Assembly (NCBI GenBank): GCA_017882855.1
Contig: JADGOR010000010.1
Location: 1 to 36,543, forward strand
Direction of reading: 5' to 3'
Length of the DNA: 36,543 nt
DNA from: Cellulomonas sp.
GTDB lineage: Bacteria > Actinomycetota > Actinomycetes > Actinomycetales > Cellulomonadaceae
The position numbers were made by a program, and so were the translations under genes. Below are positions 1-7,306 of the stretch, in pieces; within the stretch, counting starts at the first letter, position 1, and every line of letters starts with the position of its first letter. The notes beneath the pieces were generated by a model. That model was not told the origin of the DNA and did not search any database. It was given only the letters and a program-made list of their open reading frames with translations.

Positions 1-140
1 GGACGGCGCCGCACACTGCCGGCGCCTTGGCCCAGAGCTTCATCGGGAGCAACGGCGGGAGCCCTCAGTCCCTCTTCCCCGGGTTCGACTCGACGAGCAG
101 CATGCCCGCCTGGTCCCACTGGTTCGCCAGCACGAGGTGA
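1..140 (+). CDS. C-terminal end of an unknown protein (partial)
   Basis: An open frame beginning at base 3 runs into the window and stops with TGA at 138-140, giving about 45 residues that end in PAWSHWFASTR. Third codon positions are almost all G or C, as in the confirmed genes nearby, which is why I take it as real. The piece is Gly/Ser/Pro-rich and has no motif I recognise. The start lies outside the window. The stop codon lies inside a perfect 12-bp palindrome, GGTGACGTCACC (136-147), which could be a binding site or chance. Function unknown. Confidence 0.55.
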   Translation, partial: TAPHTAGALAQSFIGSNGGSPQSLFPGFDSTSSMPAWSHWFASTR

Positions 141-215
141 CGTCACCAGACACGCACGAGGAGGGCCGGGAGGTCACTCAACGGCCGGCGTCACCAGGCC
201 AGGGCGCCCGACGGC

Positions 216-335
216 TCACCCCGAGCCCGGTCGTTTGAGGGCCTCGGTCAGCAGCACCCCACCGGCCTGACCTACCGCCCCCGAAGTAGTCGTTTCGACC
301 CGGACGCGGGGGTAGAAACTAGCAGTCTTCTTCAC
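216..335 (-). pseudogene. N-terminal remnant of an IS1380-like transposase
   Basis: From a GTG at 335 the minus strand encodes 39 residues, beginning VKKTASFYPRVRVETT and continuing with GQAGGVLLTEALKR before a stop at 216. The start is preceded by a GAGGAG ribosome site. The mix of a YPRVxVE start and a GxxGGVLLxE motif resembles the first residues of IS1380-type transposases as I remember them. Such proteins are normally about 450 residues, so only the first tenth survives. After the lysine-arginine pair the sequence departs from the family and stops, and I see no further fragments, terminal repeats or target duplication. It is most simply a decayed or deletion-truncated element. The family call rests on memory of a short motif and is tentative. 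Confidence 0.42.
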
Positions 336-612
336 CTGGAAGGTGCTCCTCGAACTGCGAGATGTCGACCCGAGACGAGTCACATCATCCCAGGTCAGGG
401 GCACTTTCCAGTTCACCGACACTCGCCCCGCGCCAGCCCGCAACGAAAGCGCGAGGCTCGCCGCAATCGCCAGTTGGATCGAGACGCCCGACGCCCTGGA
501 CTGCCTGACACGGGGCCGGGCGCGCTCGGCAAACCCGGCCTATGTCACTCCGCAGGCCGGACGACGTCGTCGGGCACGAGGGTCAGTCCAGGTAGTGCCG
601 CGGAGGCACCGG
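336..612. other. Intergenic stretch with no recognised gene
   Basis: I see no supported gene here. Long open frames on the plus strand that start in it and run into 1,125 are antisense shadows of the RNase HI gene. The only structures are a 10-bp palindrome ACGACGTCGT at about 561-570 and the short hairpin after rnhA that is listed separately. Confidence 0.5.
595..609 (-). terminator. Short hairpin after rnhA
   Basis: GTGCC-GCGGA-GGCAC forms a 5-bp stem with a 5-nt loop, starting 4 nt beyond the rnhA stop on the minus strand. It has no U-tract, which is common in high-GC actinobacteria. The short stem makes this a weak terminator call. Confidence 0.3.
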
Positions 613-1095
613 CTAACGGGCGTCGGCACCCGCCCGCACGGCGGCGACGCCGCAGTTGGCGAGCTCGTCGGCGCGCTCGTTGCCCGGGTCGCCCGCGTGC
701 CCCTTGACCCACTCCCACGTCACCTGGTGGCGCTCCAGCTCGACCTCGAGCTCCTGCCACAGCTCCTGGTTCTTCACCGGTTTCTTGTCGCTGGTGCGCC
801 AGCCGTTGCGCTTCCAACCGGCCAGCCAGCTCGTGATGCCGTGCATCACGTAGGTGGAGTCGACGTGCAGCGTGACCGCGCACGGACGCTTCAGGGCACG
901 CAGGCCCTCGATGACGGCGGTCAGCTCCATCCGGTTGTTCGTGGTGAGCACCTCGCCGCCGAACAGCTCCCGCTCGTGCGAACCGGTCCGCATCCAGGCA
1001 CCCCAGCCGCCGACGCCGGGGTTGCCCTTGCAGGCGCCATCGGTCCACATGTCGACGACGGCGAGCGGGGAGTCGGGCGAGGCGGCGGACGGCAC
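613..1095 (-). CDS. rnhA: Ribonuclease HI
   Basis: RNase HI cuts the RNA strand of RNA-DNA hybrids in the cytoplasm and so removes R-loops and leftover primers. All four catalytic acids are visible: Asp19 in WTDGACKGN, Glu57 in NNRMELTAV, Asp79 in HVDSTYV and Asp143 in GNERADEL. The helper His133 is in [10 protein letters not shown]. At 160 residues it is full length for a single-domain bacterial enzyme. I chose the GTG at 1095 because TACGGT, a good -10 box, lies exactly 6 nt upstream, so the transcript probably starts at the start codon (leaderless). An internal ATG at residue 16 is possible but would leave the first strand very short. It is divergent from pepC, with 116 bp between the starts that hold both promoters. 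Confidence 0.95.
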   Translation of the reverse strand: MPSAASPDSPLAVVDMWTDGACKGNPGVGGWGAWMRTGSHERELFGGEVLTTNNRMELTAVIEGLRALKRPCAVTLHVDSTYVMHGITSWLAGWKRNGWRTSDKKPVKNQELWQELEVELERHQVTWEWVKGHAGDPGNERADELANCGVAAVRAGADAR

Positions 1096-1101
1096 GGGTT
1101 A

Positions 1102-1107
1102 ACCGTA
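1102..1107 (-). promoter_or_regulatory. -10 box of rnhA
   Basis: TACGGT on the minus strand lies 6 nt before the GTG start of rnhA, which predicts a leaderless mRNA. I see no clear -35. Confidence 0.4.
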
Positions 1108-1143
1108 CGGGACGCTCCAGACTGAGCCGGTGACCGGCCCGGC

Positions 1144-1149
1144 TAAAGT
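1144..1149 (+). promoter_or_regulatory. -10 box of pepC
   Basis: TAAAGT in the plus direction lies about 60 nt before the pepC start and matches the actinobacterial TAnnnT consensus. It would give a leader of roughly 55 nt. No convincing -35 or strong Shine-Dalgarno is seen. Confidence 0.35.
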
Positions 1150-1211
1150 GGGATGCGCCGTCCGGCCGCGAGCCGACCGACCTCCCCGAAGCTGCAGAAT
1201 CGAGCCTGAGC

Positions 1212-2597
1212 ATGACCACCACTGCTTCGCCCGCCCAGGTACCCGTAGTCGAGTCGACCGGCGAGGCGCCCGGAATCCTCACGCCCGAGGTGCTGCAGGG
1301 TCTCGCCCAGTCCTTCGTGGCGGACGCCGAGGCGGTCCGGATGCAGAACGCGGTCACCCGCGCCGGCATCGACCAGGTTGCCGTCAACCGAACCCGTCAG
1401 GTGAGCCTGTCCACGACGATGTCGCACCGGCTGGACAACTGGACCGTCGCCAACCAGAAGAAGTCCGGGCGCTGCTGGCTGTTCGCCGCGCTCAACCTGT
1501 TCCGGTTCGGCACCCGAGAGAAGCTGGGTCTCAAGCAGTTCGAGTTCTCGCAGAACCACGCGATGTTCTGGGACAAGCTCGAGCGGGTCAACTACTTCCT
1601 GGCCGACGTCGTCGCGACCGCCGACCAAGCGGTCGACGACCGCCTGGTCTCCTTCCTTCTGGCCGAGGTGATGGGCGACGGCGGGCAGTGGAACATGGCG
1701 ATGAACGTGTTCCGCAAGCACGGCGTCGTGCCCAAGGAGGCCATGCCCGAGACGGAGTCCTCCTCCAGCACGGGGCTCATGAACAGCTCGCTGCGTACCC
1801 TGCTGCGCCGGTCCGCCGGCACCCTTCGCGGCCTGGTGGCCGACGGCGCGGACGGGCCGACGCTGGCCGAGGCCCGCCGCTCGGTACTAGCCGACGCCCA
1901 CCGGATCCTCGCGATCCACCTGGGCACCCCGCCGACGTCGTTCGACTGGGAGTGGCGCGACGACCACGACGTCTTCCACCGCGACGGCCCGGTCACGCCG
2001 CAGGAGTTCTTCGCCCGCTACGTGACGATCCCGGTCGACGAGTACGTCTGCCTGGTCGACGACCCGCGGCCCGAGCACCCCAAGGGCCGGATGCTCACCA
2101 TCGAGCACCTGGGCAACGTCGTCGGCGGCGAGAAGGTGCTGTACCTGAACACCGAGATCGCGCTGATGAAGAAGCTGGCCATGGACGCGATCGTGGCCGG
2201 GGAGCCGGTCTGGTTCGGCTGCGACGTCGCCCCGCAGATGCTCCGCAAGGACGGCATCTGGGCGACCGACCTGCTCGACTTCAACGGCGTGTACGGCACC
2301 GACCTCGACATGACCAAGGAGAACCGGGTCCGGTTCGGTGAGTCCCTGATGACCCACGCGATGTTGCTCACCGGGGTCGACGTCGTCGACGGCGTTCCGC
2401 GGCGCTGGCGGGTGGAGAACTCCTGGGGTGACGAGAACGGCGACAAGGGCTTCTACACGATGGACGACTCCTGGTTCGACGAGTACGTCTTCGAGGTCGC
2501 GGTACGCGACGCGGCGCTGCCGGCCGAGTACCGGGCGGCCCTCGGCACCGAGCCGCTGGCGCTACCAGCCTGGGACCCGATGGGCGCACTCGCCTGA
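1212..2597 (+). CDS. pepC: Aminopeptidase C / bleomycin hydrolase (peptidase C1B)
   Basis: This is a papain-fold cysteine peptidase of the bleomycin-hydrolase/PepC family, which removes N-terminal residues from cytoplasmic peptides and forms a self-compartmentalised hexamer in characterised members. The triad is complete: Cys88 in QKKSGRCWLFAA, His382 in LMTHAMLLTG and Asn403 in VENSWGDENGDKG. The length of 461 residues matches the family (about 440-460). There is no signal peptide, as expected for a cytosolic enzyme. The C-terminus (AWDPMGALA) resembles family tails, where the last residues reach into the active site and set the aminopeptidase specificity. The ATG at 1212 has only a weak ribosome site. 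It is a stand-alone gene, divergent from rnhA. Confidence 0.93.
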   Translation: MTTTASPAQVPVVESTGEAPGILTPEVLQGLAQSFVADAEAVRMQNAVTRAGIDQVAVNRTRQVSLSTTMSHRLDNWTVANQKKSGRCWLFAALNLFRFGTREKLGLKQFEFSQNHAMFWDKLERVNYFLADVVATADQAVDDRLVSFLLAEVMGDGGQWNMAMNVFRKHGVVPKEAMPETESSSSTGLMNSSLRTLLRRSAGTLRGLVADGADGPTLAEARRSVLADAHRILAIHLGTPPTSFDWEWRDDHDVFHRDGPVTPQEFFARYVTIPVDEYVCLVDDPRPEHPKGRMLTIEHLGNVVGGEKVLYLNTEIALMKKLAMDAIVAGEPVWFGCDVAPQMLRKDGIWATDLLDFNGVYGTDLDMTKENRVRFGESLMTHAMLLTGVDVVDGVPRRWRVENSWGDENGDKGFYTMDDSWFDEYVFEVAVRDAALPAEYRAALGTEPLALPAWDPMGALA

Positions 2598-2679
2598 GGC
2601 ACGGCGATCAGGATTCTGACGGCAGCAGGCCCGCTCTCCCGACCAGCCGACGGCTGACAGCTGCGTTGCCGGCGGGTGC

Positions 2680-3651
2680 CTACCAGGCGTAGTCCTCCGG
2701 CGCGGTCTTGTGACCGGGGAAGATCTCGTCCAGGCGCGAGAGCGCGGCCGCATCGAGCGCGACACCAAGCGCTCGGACCGCTGCGTCGAGCTGTTCCCGG
2801 GTGCGCGGTCCGATGATCGGAGCGGTGACGGCGGGCTGGTGGAGCAGCCACGCCAGGGCGACGTCTCCGGGCTCGTGCCCGAGTTCGCCAGCAAAGTCCT
2901 CGTACGCCACGATCGCCTCGCGGTGGGCGGCGAGGGTCTCGGCCGAGCGACCCTCGAGCCGACGCTTGCCTTCGCGCTCCTTGCCGATGACCCCGCCGAG
3001 GAGCCCGCCCTGAAGCGGCGACCACGGGATGAGGCCGAGGCCGTTGGCCAGCACGGCCGGGATGACCTCGAGCTCGATGTCGCGCGTCAGCAGGTTGTAG
3101 ATGGACTGCTCGCTGACCAGCCCGGTGAAGTTCCGGCGGCGCGCCTCCGCCTGCGCGGTGGCGATGTGCCAGCCGGCGAAGTTGCTGCTGCCCGCGTAGA
3201 GGATCTTGCCCTGCGCGACGGCGGTCTCCATCGCCTGCCAGATCTCGTCCCACGGCGTCTGCCGGTCGACGTGGTGGAACTGGTAGATGTCGACGTAGTC
3301 GGTCTGCAGGCGCTTCAGGCTCGCGTCGAGCGCGCGCCGGATGTTGAGCGCCGAGAGCTTGCCGTCGTTCGGCCAGTCGGTCATGTCGCCGTACAGCTTG
3401 GTCGCGAGCACGGTGCGCTCGCGGCGTCCTCCGCCGGTGGCGAACCAGCCGCCCACGATCTCCTCGGTGGCACCGCGTCCCAGGCGTCCGCCGTACACGT
3501 TGGCCGTGTCGAAGAAGTTGATGCCGTACTCGTGGGCGGCGTCCATGATGGCGTGGGAGTCGGCCTTCTCGGTCTCCGGGCCGAAGTTCATGGTGCCGAG
3601 GCAGAGACGCGAGACCTTCAGGCCTGACCGGCCGAGTCGGGTGTGATCCAT
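2680..3651 (-). CDS. Aldo/keto reductase
   Basis: This is an NAD(P)H-dependent aldo/keto reductase with a TIM-barrel fold, reducing carbonyl groups in the cytoplasm; the substrate cannot be read from sequence. Family features are the start DHTRLGRSGLKVSRLCLGT, the catalytic Asp and Tyr in FFDTANVYGG, the Lys in VLATKLYGD and the His in YQFHHVDR. The late segment TAPIIGPRTREQLD is the cofactor phosphate-binding region. At 323 residues it is the usual size for the general stress/YajO-like branch. The frame is open a further 25 codons upstream, but homologues begin at MDHTRLGRSG, so I place the start at the ATG at 3651. It is divergent from the ATPase gene at 3861. Confidence 0.9.
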   Translation of the reverse strand: MDHTRLGRSGLKVSRLCLGTMNFGPETEKADSHAIMDAAHEYGINFFDTANVYGGRLGRGATEEIVGGWFATGGGRRERTVLATKLYGDMTDWPNDGKLSALNIRRALDASLKRLQTDYVDIYQFHHVDRQTPWDEIWQAMETAVAQGKILYAGSSNFAGWHIATAQAEARRRNFTGLVSEQSIYNLLTRDIELEVIPAVLANGLGLIPWSPLQGGLLGGVIGKEREGKRRLEGRSAETLAAHREAIVAYEDFAGELGHEPGDVALAWLLHQPAVTAPIIGPRTREQLDAAVRALGVALDAAALSRLDEIFPGHKTAPEDYAW

Positions 3652-3848
3652 TTCGACACTCTGGCACGCGTGCCGGCCCGACGTCCAATGGGCTGGGCAC
3701 CCGCGAACCCGCTTCAGCAGATCCACGAGGAGCAGTCAGCGAATCTACGAGGTCTGGCCAGCGAACGCACGACCACACGTCAGCAGAACCACGCTCTGAA
3801 TCCTCCGTGCACCGTCGCGCCTCCCTCGGTCACCGCACCTTCCGCCGT

Positions 3849-3854
3849 TACCCT
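3849..3854 (+). promoter_or_regulatory. -10 box of the AAA/DUF4143 gene
   Basis: TACCCT lies 6 nt before the GTG at 3861, again the leaderless spacing, and supports that start over the ATG at 3807. Confidence 0.4.
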
Positions 3855-3860
3855 GACTCG

Positions 3861-5120
3861 GTGACCACACCGTCGGGAGGGCTCCGCCGTTCGATCACCC
3901 CACGCGTCCATGAGGCCCTCGACGACACCCGCATCGTGATGGTCCAGGGCGCGCGGCAGGTCGGGAAGTCGACCCTCGCCCAGACGATCGTCGAGGAGCG
4001 CGGCGGCGTCCTCGTCACCCTCGACGACCGCCTCGCGCAAGAGACCGCCGAGGCGGACCCACACGGCTTCGTCGCGCAGAACCGGGGCAGTCTGCTCGCG
4101 ATCGATGAGGTGCAGCGCGCGCCGCGCCTCATCACCGCCCTCAAACTCGCCGTCGACCAGGACCCCGCGCCCGGCCGCTTCCTCATCACCGGCTCCGCGA
4201 ACCTGCTGCACCTGCCGACCGCACAGGACAGCCTCGCCGGCCGCGCCGAGACCGTCGAGCTCTACGGACTCAGCCAGGGCGAGCTCGCCGGCCGGGTCGA
4301 GACCTTCGTCGACTTCCTATTCTCCGGCCAGCGCCTCACCGGCCACCGCAGCGCCCTGACCCGCGCTGACTACCTCGAGCGGGCCTGCGCCGGCGGCTAC
4401 CCGGAAGCCCTGCAACGCGCCGTCGGCCGACGCCGCAGCGCGTGGTTCCGCAACTACATCGCCCGCCTGGTGGAGCGGGACGCGCAGGACGTCTCCGGCC
4501 TGCAGCGCCTAGCCGAGCTGCCGCAGCTGCTCACCCTGGTCGCGGCCCGCAACGCGACCGAGCTGGTCAAGTCCAGTCTTGCCGCCGACGCCGGGATCCC
4601 CGCCAACACCCTGCCGCCGTACCTTCGCCTGCTCGAGACGCTGTACCTGACCCACCGGATCCCCGGCTGGTCCACCCACCTCTCGGCGCGCGCGGTCAGC
4701 CGGCCCAAGCTGGCGCTGCTCGACACCGGCCTGGCCGCGAGCCTGGTCAACGTCTCCGCCACGGGCGCCGGGCCGGCCGGCGACCCGCAGCACGCCGGGC
4801 GGCTGCTGGAGGGATTCGTGGCCGGGGAGCTGCGCAAACAGCTCGGTTGGTCCGAGGAGTCCGCCACGATGTACCACTACCGGGACCGCAACGGGCCGTC
4901 GGTGGACCTGGTGCTCGAGACGCCCGACGGGCGCGTCGCCGCGATCCAGGTCAAGGCCGGTTCGACCGTCACCAGCACCGACACGCGCTGGCTGTCCGTG
5001 ATGCGCGAGGAGCTCGGCGACCGGTTCGTCGCCGGAGTCGTCCTGCACACCGGGCAGACGGCGGTCTCGGTCAGCGACCGGGTCTGGGCCGCGCCCATCG
5101 AGATCCTCTGGACCACCTAG
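3861..5120 (+). CDS. AAA-family ATPase with C-terminal DUF4143 domain
   Basis: This is a two-part protein of the widespread bacterial AAA_14/DUF4143 family. The N-terminal ATPase has Walker A GARQVGKSTLA near residue 30 and Walker B SLLAIDEVQ near residue 75. The C-terminal part holds the DUF4143 region, ending in YHYRDRNGPSVDLVLE and AAIQVKAG. That spaced D...(E/Q)VK pattern resembles a PD-(D/E)XK nuclease fold. At 419 residues it is complete. The cellular role of the family is not settled. A frame start at 3807 exists, but the -10 box at 3849-3854 would then lie inside the gene, so I prefer the GTG at 3861. The downstream neighbour is a MerR regulator with its own promoter, so there is no operon link. 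Confidence 0.85.
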   Translation: MTTPSGGLRRSITPRVHEALDDTRIVMVQGARQVGKSTLAQTIVEERGGVLVTLDDRLAQETAEADPHGFVAQNRGSLLAIDEVQRAPRLITALKLAVDQDPAPGRFLITGSANLLHLPTAQDSLAGRAETVELYGLSQGELAGRVETFVDFLFSGQRLTGHRSALTRADYLERACAGGYPEALQRAVGRRRSAWFRNYIARLVERDAQDVSGLQRLAELPQLLTLVAARNATELVKSSLAADAGIPANTLPPYLRLLETLYLTHRIPGWSTHLSARAVSRPKLALLDTGLAASLVNVSATGAGPAGDPQHAGRLLEGFVAGELRKQLGWSEESATMYHYRDRNGPSVDLVLETPDGRVAAIQVKAGSTVTSTDTRWLSVMREELGDRFVAGVVLHTGQTAVSVSDRVWAAPIEILWTT

Positions 5121-5139
5121 GCGCCGCGCGCCCCCTGCA

Positions 5140-5165
5140 GTTGACGCGACGTCAACTTGTAGCGT
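5140..5165 (+). promoter_or_regulatory. Palindromic operator and -10 box of the MerR/TipAS gene
   Basis: GTTGACG-CGA-CGTCAAC (5140-5156) is a perfect 7-bp inverted repeat around a 3-bp centre. It is followed by TAGCGT (5160-5165), a -10 box 6 nt before the ATG at 5172. The palindrome sits immediately upstream of the -10, where MerR regulators bind. The regulator downstream is therefore likely to control its own, probably leaderless, transcript. TTGACG inside the palindrome resembles a -35 but lies only 13 bp from the -10, so the true -35 is unclear. Confidence 0.6.
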
Positions 5166-5171
5166 GGACAC

Positions 5172-5933
5172 ATGGCCAGAACGCGGTCCCTCGACATCGC
5201 CGCCGTGGCGCGGAAGTCCGGAGTCACCAGCCGGACCCTGCGGCACTACGACGCCATCGGGCTGCTCACCCCCGCCCGCACCGGCGCCGACGGGCGCCGG
5301 TTCTACGAACAGTCCCAGATGCTCCGCCTCCAGCACATCCTGCTGCTGCGCGAGCTGGGCACCCCGCTCGACACCATCCAACGGATCGTCGACACCGACG
5401 ACCCCGCCACCACCGTCCGCCTCCTCCGCGAGCACCTCGTTGCGGTCGAGGAGGAGCGCGAGCGCTACGCGCGGCTCGGGCGCACGGTCGCGGCAACCAT
5501 CGCTTCACTGGAGAATGGAACGACTATGAGCGCTGACGAGATCTTCGACGGATTCGACCACACGCAGTACGAGCCGGAGGCCCGCGTGCGCTGGGGCGAC
5601 GACGCCGTCCAGCACAGCAATGAAGCCTGGAAGGCCCTGGGATCCGAGGGCCGGAGGGCGCACCTCGCCGAGCACGTCGTGATCGCGTCCGGACTCGGCG
5701 AGCTGAAGACCGCCGGCGCCGGCCCCGACGCCGCCGCCGTCCAGGCCCTGGTCGCCCGGCACCACGCCTGGGTGTCTGTCTTCTGGACCCCCGATGCCGC
5801 GGCGTACCGCGGGCTCGGCGACATGTACGTCCAGGACCCGCGCTTCGCGGCCAGCTACGACAAGCACGCCGACGGCCTCGCCGTGCTCATGCGGGACGCG
5901 ATGCACGTCTACGCGGACGCGAATCTCAGTTAG
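5172..5933 (+). CDS. MerR-family regulator with TipAS ligand-binding domain
   Basis: Residues 1-75 are a MerR winged helix (IAAVARKSGVTSRTLRHYD, then LRLQHILLLRELGTPLDTIQ). A dimerising helix follows (about 80-112). From about residue 118 comes a TipAS domain (DEIFDGFDHTQYEPEARVRWGD and a late QDPRFAASYDKHADGLA). TipAL of Streptomyces binds thiopeptide antibiotics through this domain and activates its own promoter; close relatives (Mta, SkgA) sense other drugs. At 253 residues it has the normal full-length size. No thiopeptide-binding Cys is obvious, so the ligand is unknown. The palindrome at 5140-5156 is the probable operator. The last 8 bases overlap the 3' end of the convergent LysR gene. 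Confidence 0.92.
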   Translation: MARTRSLDIAAVARKSGVTSRTLRHYDAIGLLTPARTGADGRRFYEQSQMLRLQHILLLRELGTPLDTIQRIVDTDDPATTVRLLREHLVAVEEERERYARLGRTVAATIASLENGTTMSADEIFDGFDHTQYEPEARVRWGDDAVQHSNEAWKALGSEGRRAHLAEHVVIASGLGELKTAGAGPDAAAVQALVARHHAWVSVFWTPDAAAYRGLGDMYVQDPRFAASYDKHADGLAVLMRDAMHVYADANLS

Positions 5934-6291
5934 ACGCCCGCGGGCTCGTCGCGAGAGGCCATGGATCCGCGCGCGTCAAACCCGGGACCGGCCTGGCTGA
6001 GCGTCGCGGCGCTGGCACCGGCGTCGAGCGTCGAGCCTCGCACGTGATCAGCCCCGGGATCCGATCGATGCAGTCGAGGGCATCACGACACAGCTTGAGG
6101 ATGGCCACGCCGGCCGTCGTCGGGGTGTACGTGCTCGCCCGTCGCGTCACCAAGGTCTCACCCAGTGCGCGTTCCAGCTGCCGCAGCTGGTAGGCGACGG
6201 AGGACTCCGAGTACGACAGTCGTGCGGCCGCCTCACCGATCGAGCCGCAGTCCACGACGGTGACGAACGTACGCAGTTCTTGGATTCGCAA
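5926..6291 (-). CDS. HTH-only LysR-type DNA-binding protein
   Basis: The first 80 residues form a LysR winged helix: IQELRTFVTVVDCGSIGEAA, then the recognition region YSESSVAYQLRQLERALGE and LVTRRASTYTPTTAG. LysR regulators are normally about 300 residues with a ligand-binding domain. Here the protein ends after 121 residues in a Pro/Arg-rich tail, so the effector domain is absent. It is either a truncated gene or a genuine small regulator. The only plausible start is TTG at 6291, since no ATG or GTG lies between the upstream gene and the HTH. It begins 122 nt after the methyltransferase gene and is the last gene of the minus-strand peptide cluster, so it may regulate it. Its end overlaps the MerR gene tail-to-tail. 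Confidence 0.72.
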   Translation of the reverse strand: MRIQELRTFVTVVDCGSIGEAAARLSYSESSVAYQLRQLERALGETLVTRRASTYTPTTAGVAILKLCRDALDCIDRIPGLITCEARRSTPVPAPRRSARPVPGLTRADPWPLATSPRASN

Positions 6292-6413
6292 GAGCCCACT
6301 CCTCCATTGCTCTTCGTCCGGGAGCGCCCGCCTGGTTCCGGTGTCCGCTGGGTTCCTCAAGGTGTGGCCGATCAACAGGCTCCGTGCGCCGTCGGCCAGA
6401 ACGCGATGCGTGG

Positions 6414-6968
6414 TCAGTACACGTGCGGAACGATCCGCCAGCGAACGGCCGAGCGATACGCCGTGTGCGCGGCGGCGAACTCCGCCCCCAACAGCTCCTC
6501 CTCGATGCGGACCCGAGCCATCAGAAGGAGAAGCATCGGAAGCATCCAGCCGGAGGCCCACCAGCCTCCGACGATCAGCGCCAGCCCCCAGAAGGTCAGC
6601 AGGAGACCGGCGTAGCCCGGGTGCCTGACGACGCCGTAACAACCGTCCGACACGAGGCTCGGCAGGTCCGGCTGCTCTGCCGGAGTGAACCGATACCGTC
6701 CGCGCAGGGTCTTCATCGCCGCCACCCGCACGAAGATGCCCCAGACACACACCGTCGCTCCGAAGCCGAGCTCGAGCGGAGTCACGCGGACAGGCCAGAC
6801 GAGCGTCTGCAGGATCGGCGCGAGGAGGGCTAGCACGCTCGAGAGGATCATCACCTGATCGGACTCGCGAGCGCTCTCGCGCACCTGCACGGGTGCGCTC
6901 CGGTTCCCCCACCGGCGCTCCGCCCCTACCAGGAGGAGGAGGAGCACCGTCCAGGCGATCGCACGCAT
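6414..6968 (-). CDS. Membrane methyltransferase-like protein (isoprenylcysteine carboxyl methyltransferase/PEMT family)
   Basis: This is a polytopic membrane protein of 184 residues with hydrophobic segments near 2-15, 41-60, 68-84, 120-137 and 139-151. It carries the family signature GCYGVVRHPGYAG (109-121) and the late RIEEELLGAEFAAAHTAYRS region. In isoprenylcysteine carboxyl methyltransferases and phospholipid methyltransferases these parts bind S-adenosylmethionine and hold the catalytic site. Bacterial members have varied and mostly unknown substrates. The start is fixed by a TGATG overlap with the preceding gene (stop 6970-6968, start 6968-6966), which implies translational coupling. 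Within the peptide cluster it could modify the peptide, a lipid or nothing related. The substrate is not readable from sequence. Confidence 0.8.
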   Translation of the reverse strand: MRAIAWTVLLLLLVGAERRWGNRSAPVQVRESARESDQVMILSSVLALLAPILQTLVWPVRVTPLELGFGATVCVWGIFVRVAAMKTLRGRYRFTPAEQPDLPSLVSDGCYGVVRHPGYAGLLLTFWGLALIVGGWWASGWMLPMLLLLMARVRIEEELLGAEFAAAHTAYRSAVRWRIVPHVY

Positions 6969-7306
6969 CACGCGGGGTCCGAACGGCGCCGGCGCCATCC
7001 GTTCACGGCCCAGACCAGCAGTGCCACGATCACCGGCACGACGAGGATGACGAATACCCCCGACTTGAGGTGCACACCGAAGTGGTCCTGATCCCGGAAG
7101 CCTTCCAGAAGCGGGAGGCCGAGAAGGCTCCGGGGAAAGACGCCGCTCACCGTCGAGTCCCTGGCGTCGCTGGACGCACCCACGAACGCCGCCGCCAGAA
7201 AGGCACCTCCGACCACCCAGAGGATGATCGCCGAAGCCATCGGGGCGATGCTGTTCGAGACGGTCTTCTTGACCCGATCGGCTGCGGTAGTACCTATGTC
7301 ATCCAT
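6968..7306 (-). CDS. Small two-helix membrane protein of the peptide cluster
   Basis: 112 residues with two predicted membrane helices (about 24-43 and 83-102), a loop of about 40 residues and a basic end, NGWRRRRSDPA, that should stay in the cytoplasm. I do not recognise a family. The ATG at 7306 overlaps the permease stop by 8 nt, and its own stop overlaps the methyltransferase start, so it is translated as part of the operon. By position it could be an accessory subunit of the ABC transporter or an immunity protein; both are guesses. The frame is open further upstream to 7372, but that would lie inside the permease gene. Confidence 0.75.
   Translation of the reverse strand: MDDIGTTAADRVKKTVSNSIAPMASAIILWVVGGAFLAAAFVGASSDARDSTVSGVFPRSLLGLPLLEGFRDQDHFGVHLKSGVFVILVVPVIVALLVWAVNGWRRRRSDPA

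Noticed and set aside
343-1125. 260-codon plus-strand frame over rnhA
   Set aside because: It is antisense to a clear RNase HI gene with all catalytic residues and has no family features; high-GC antisense frames are routinely open.
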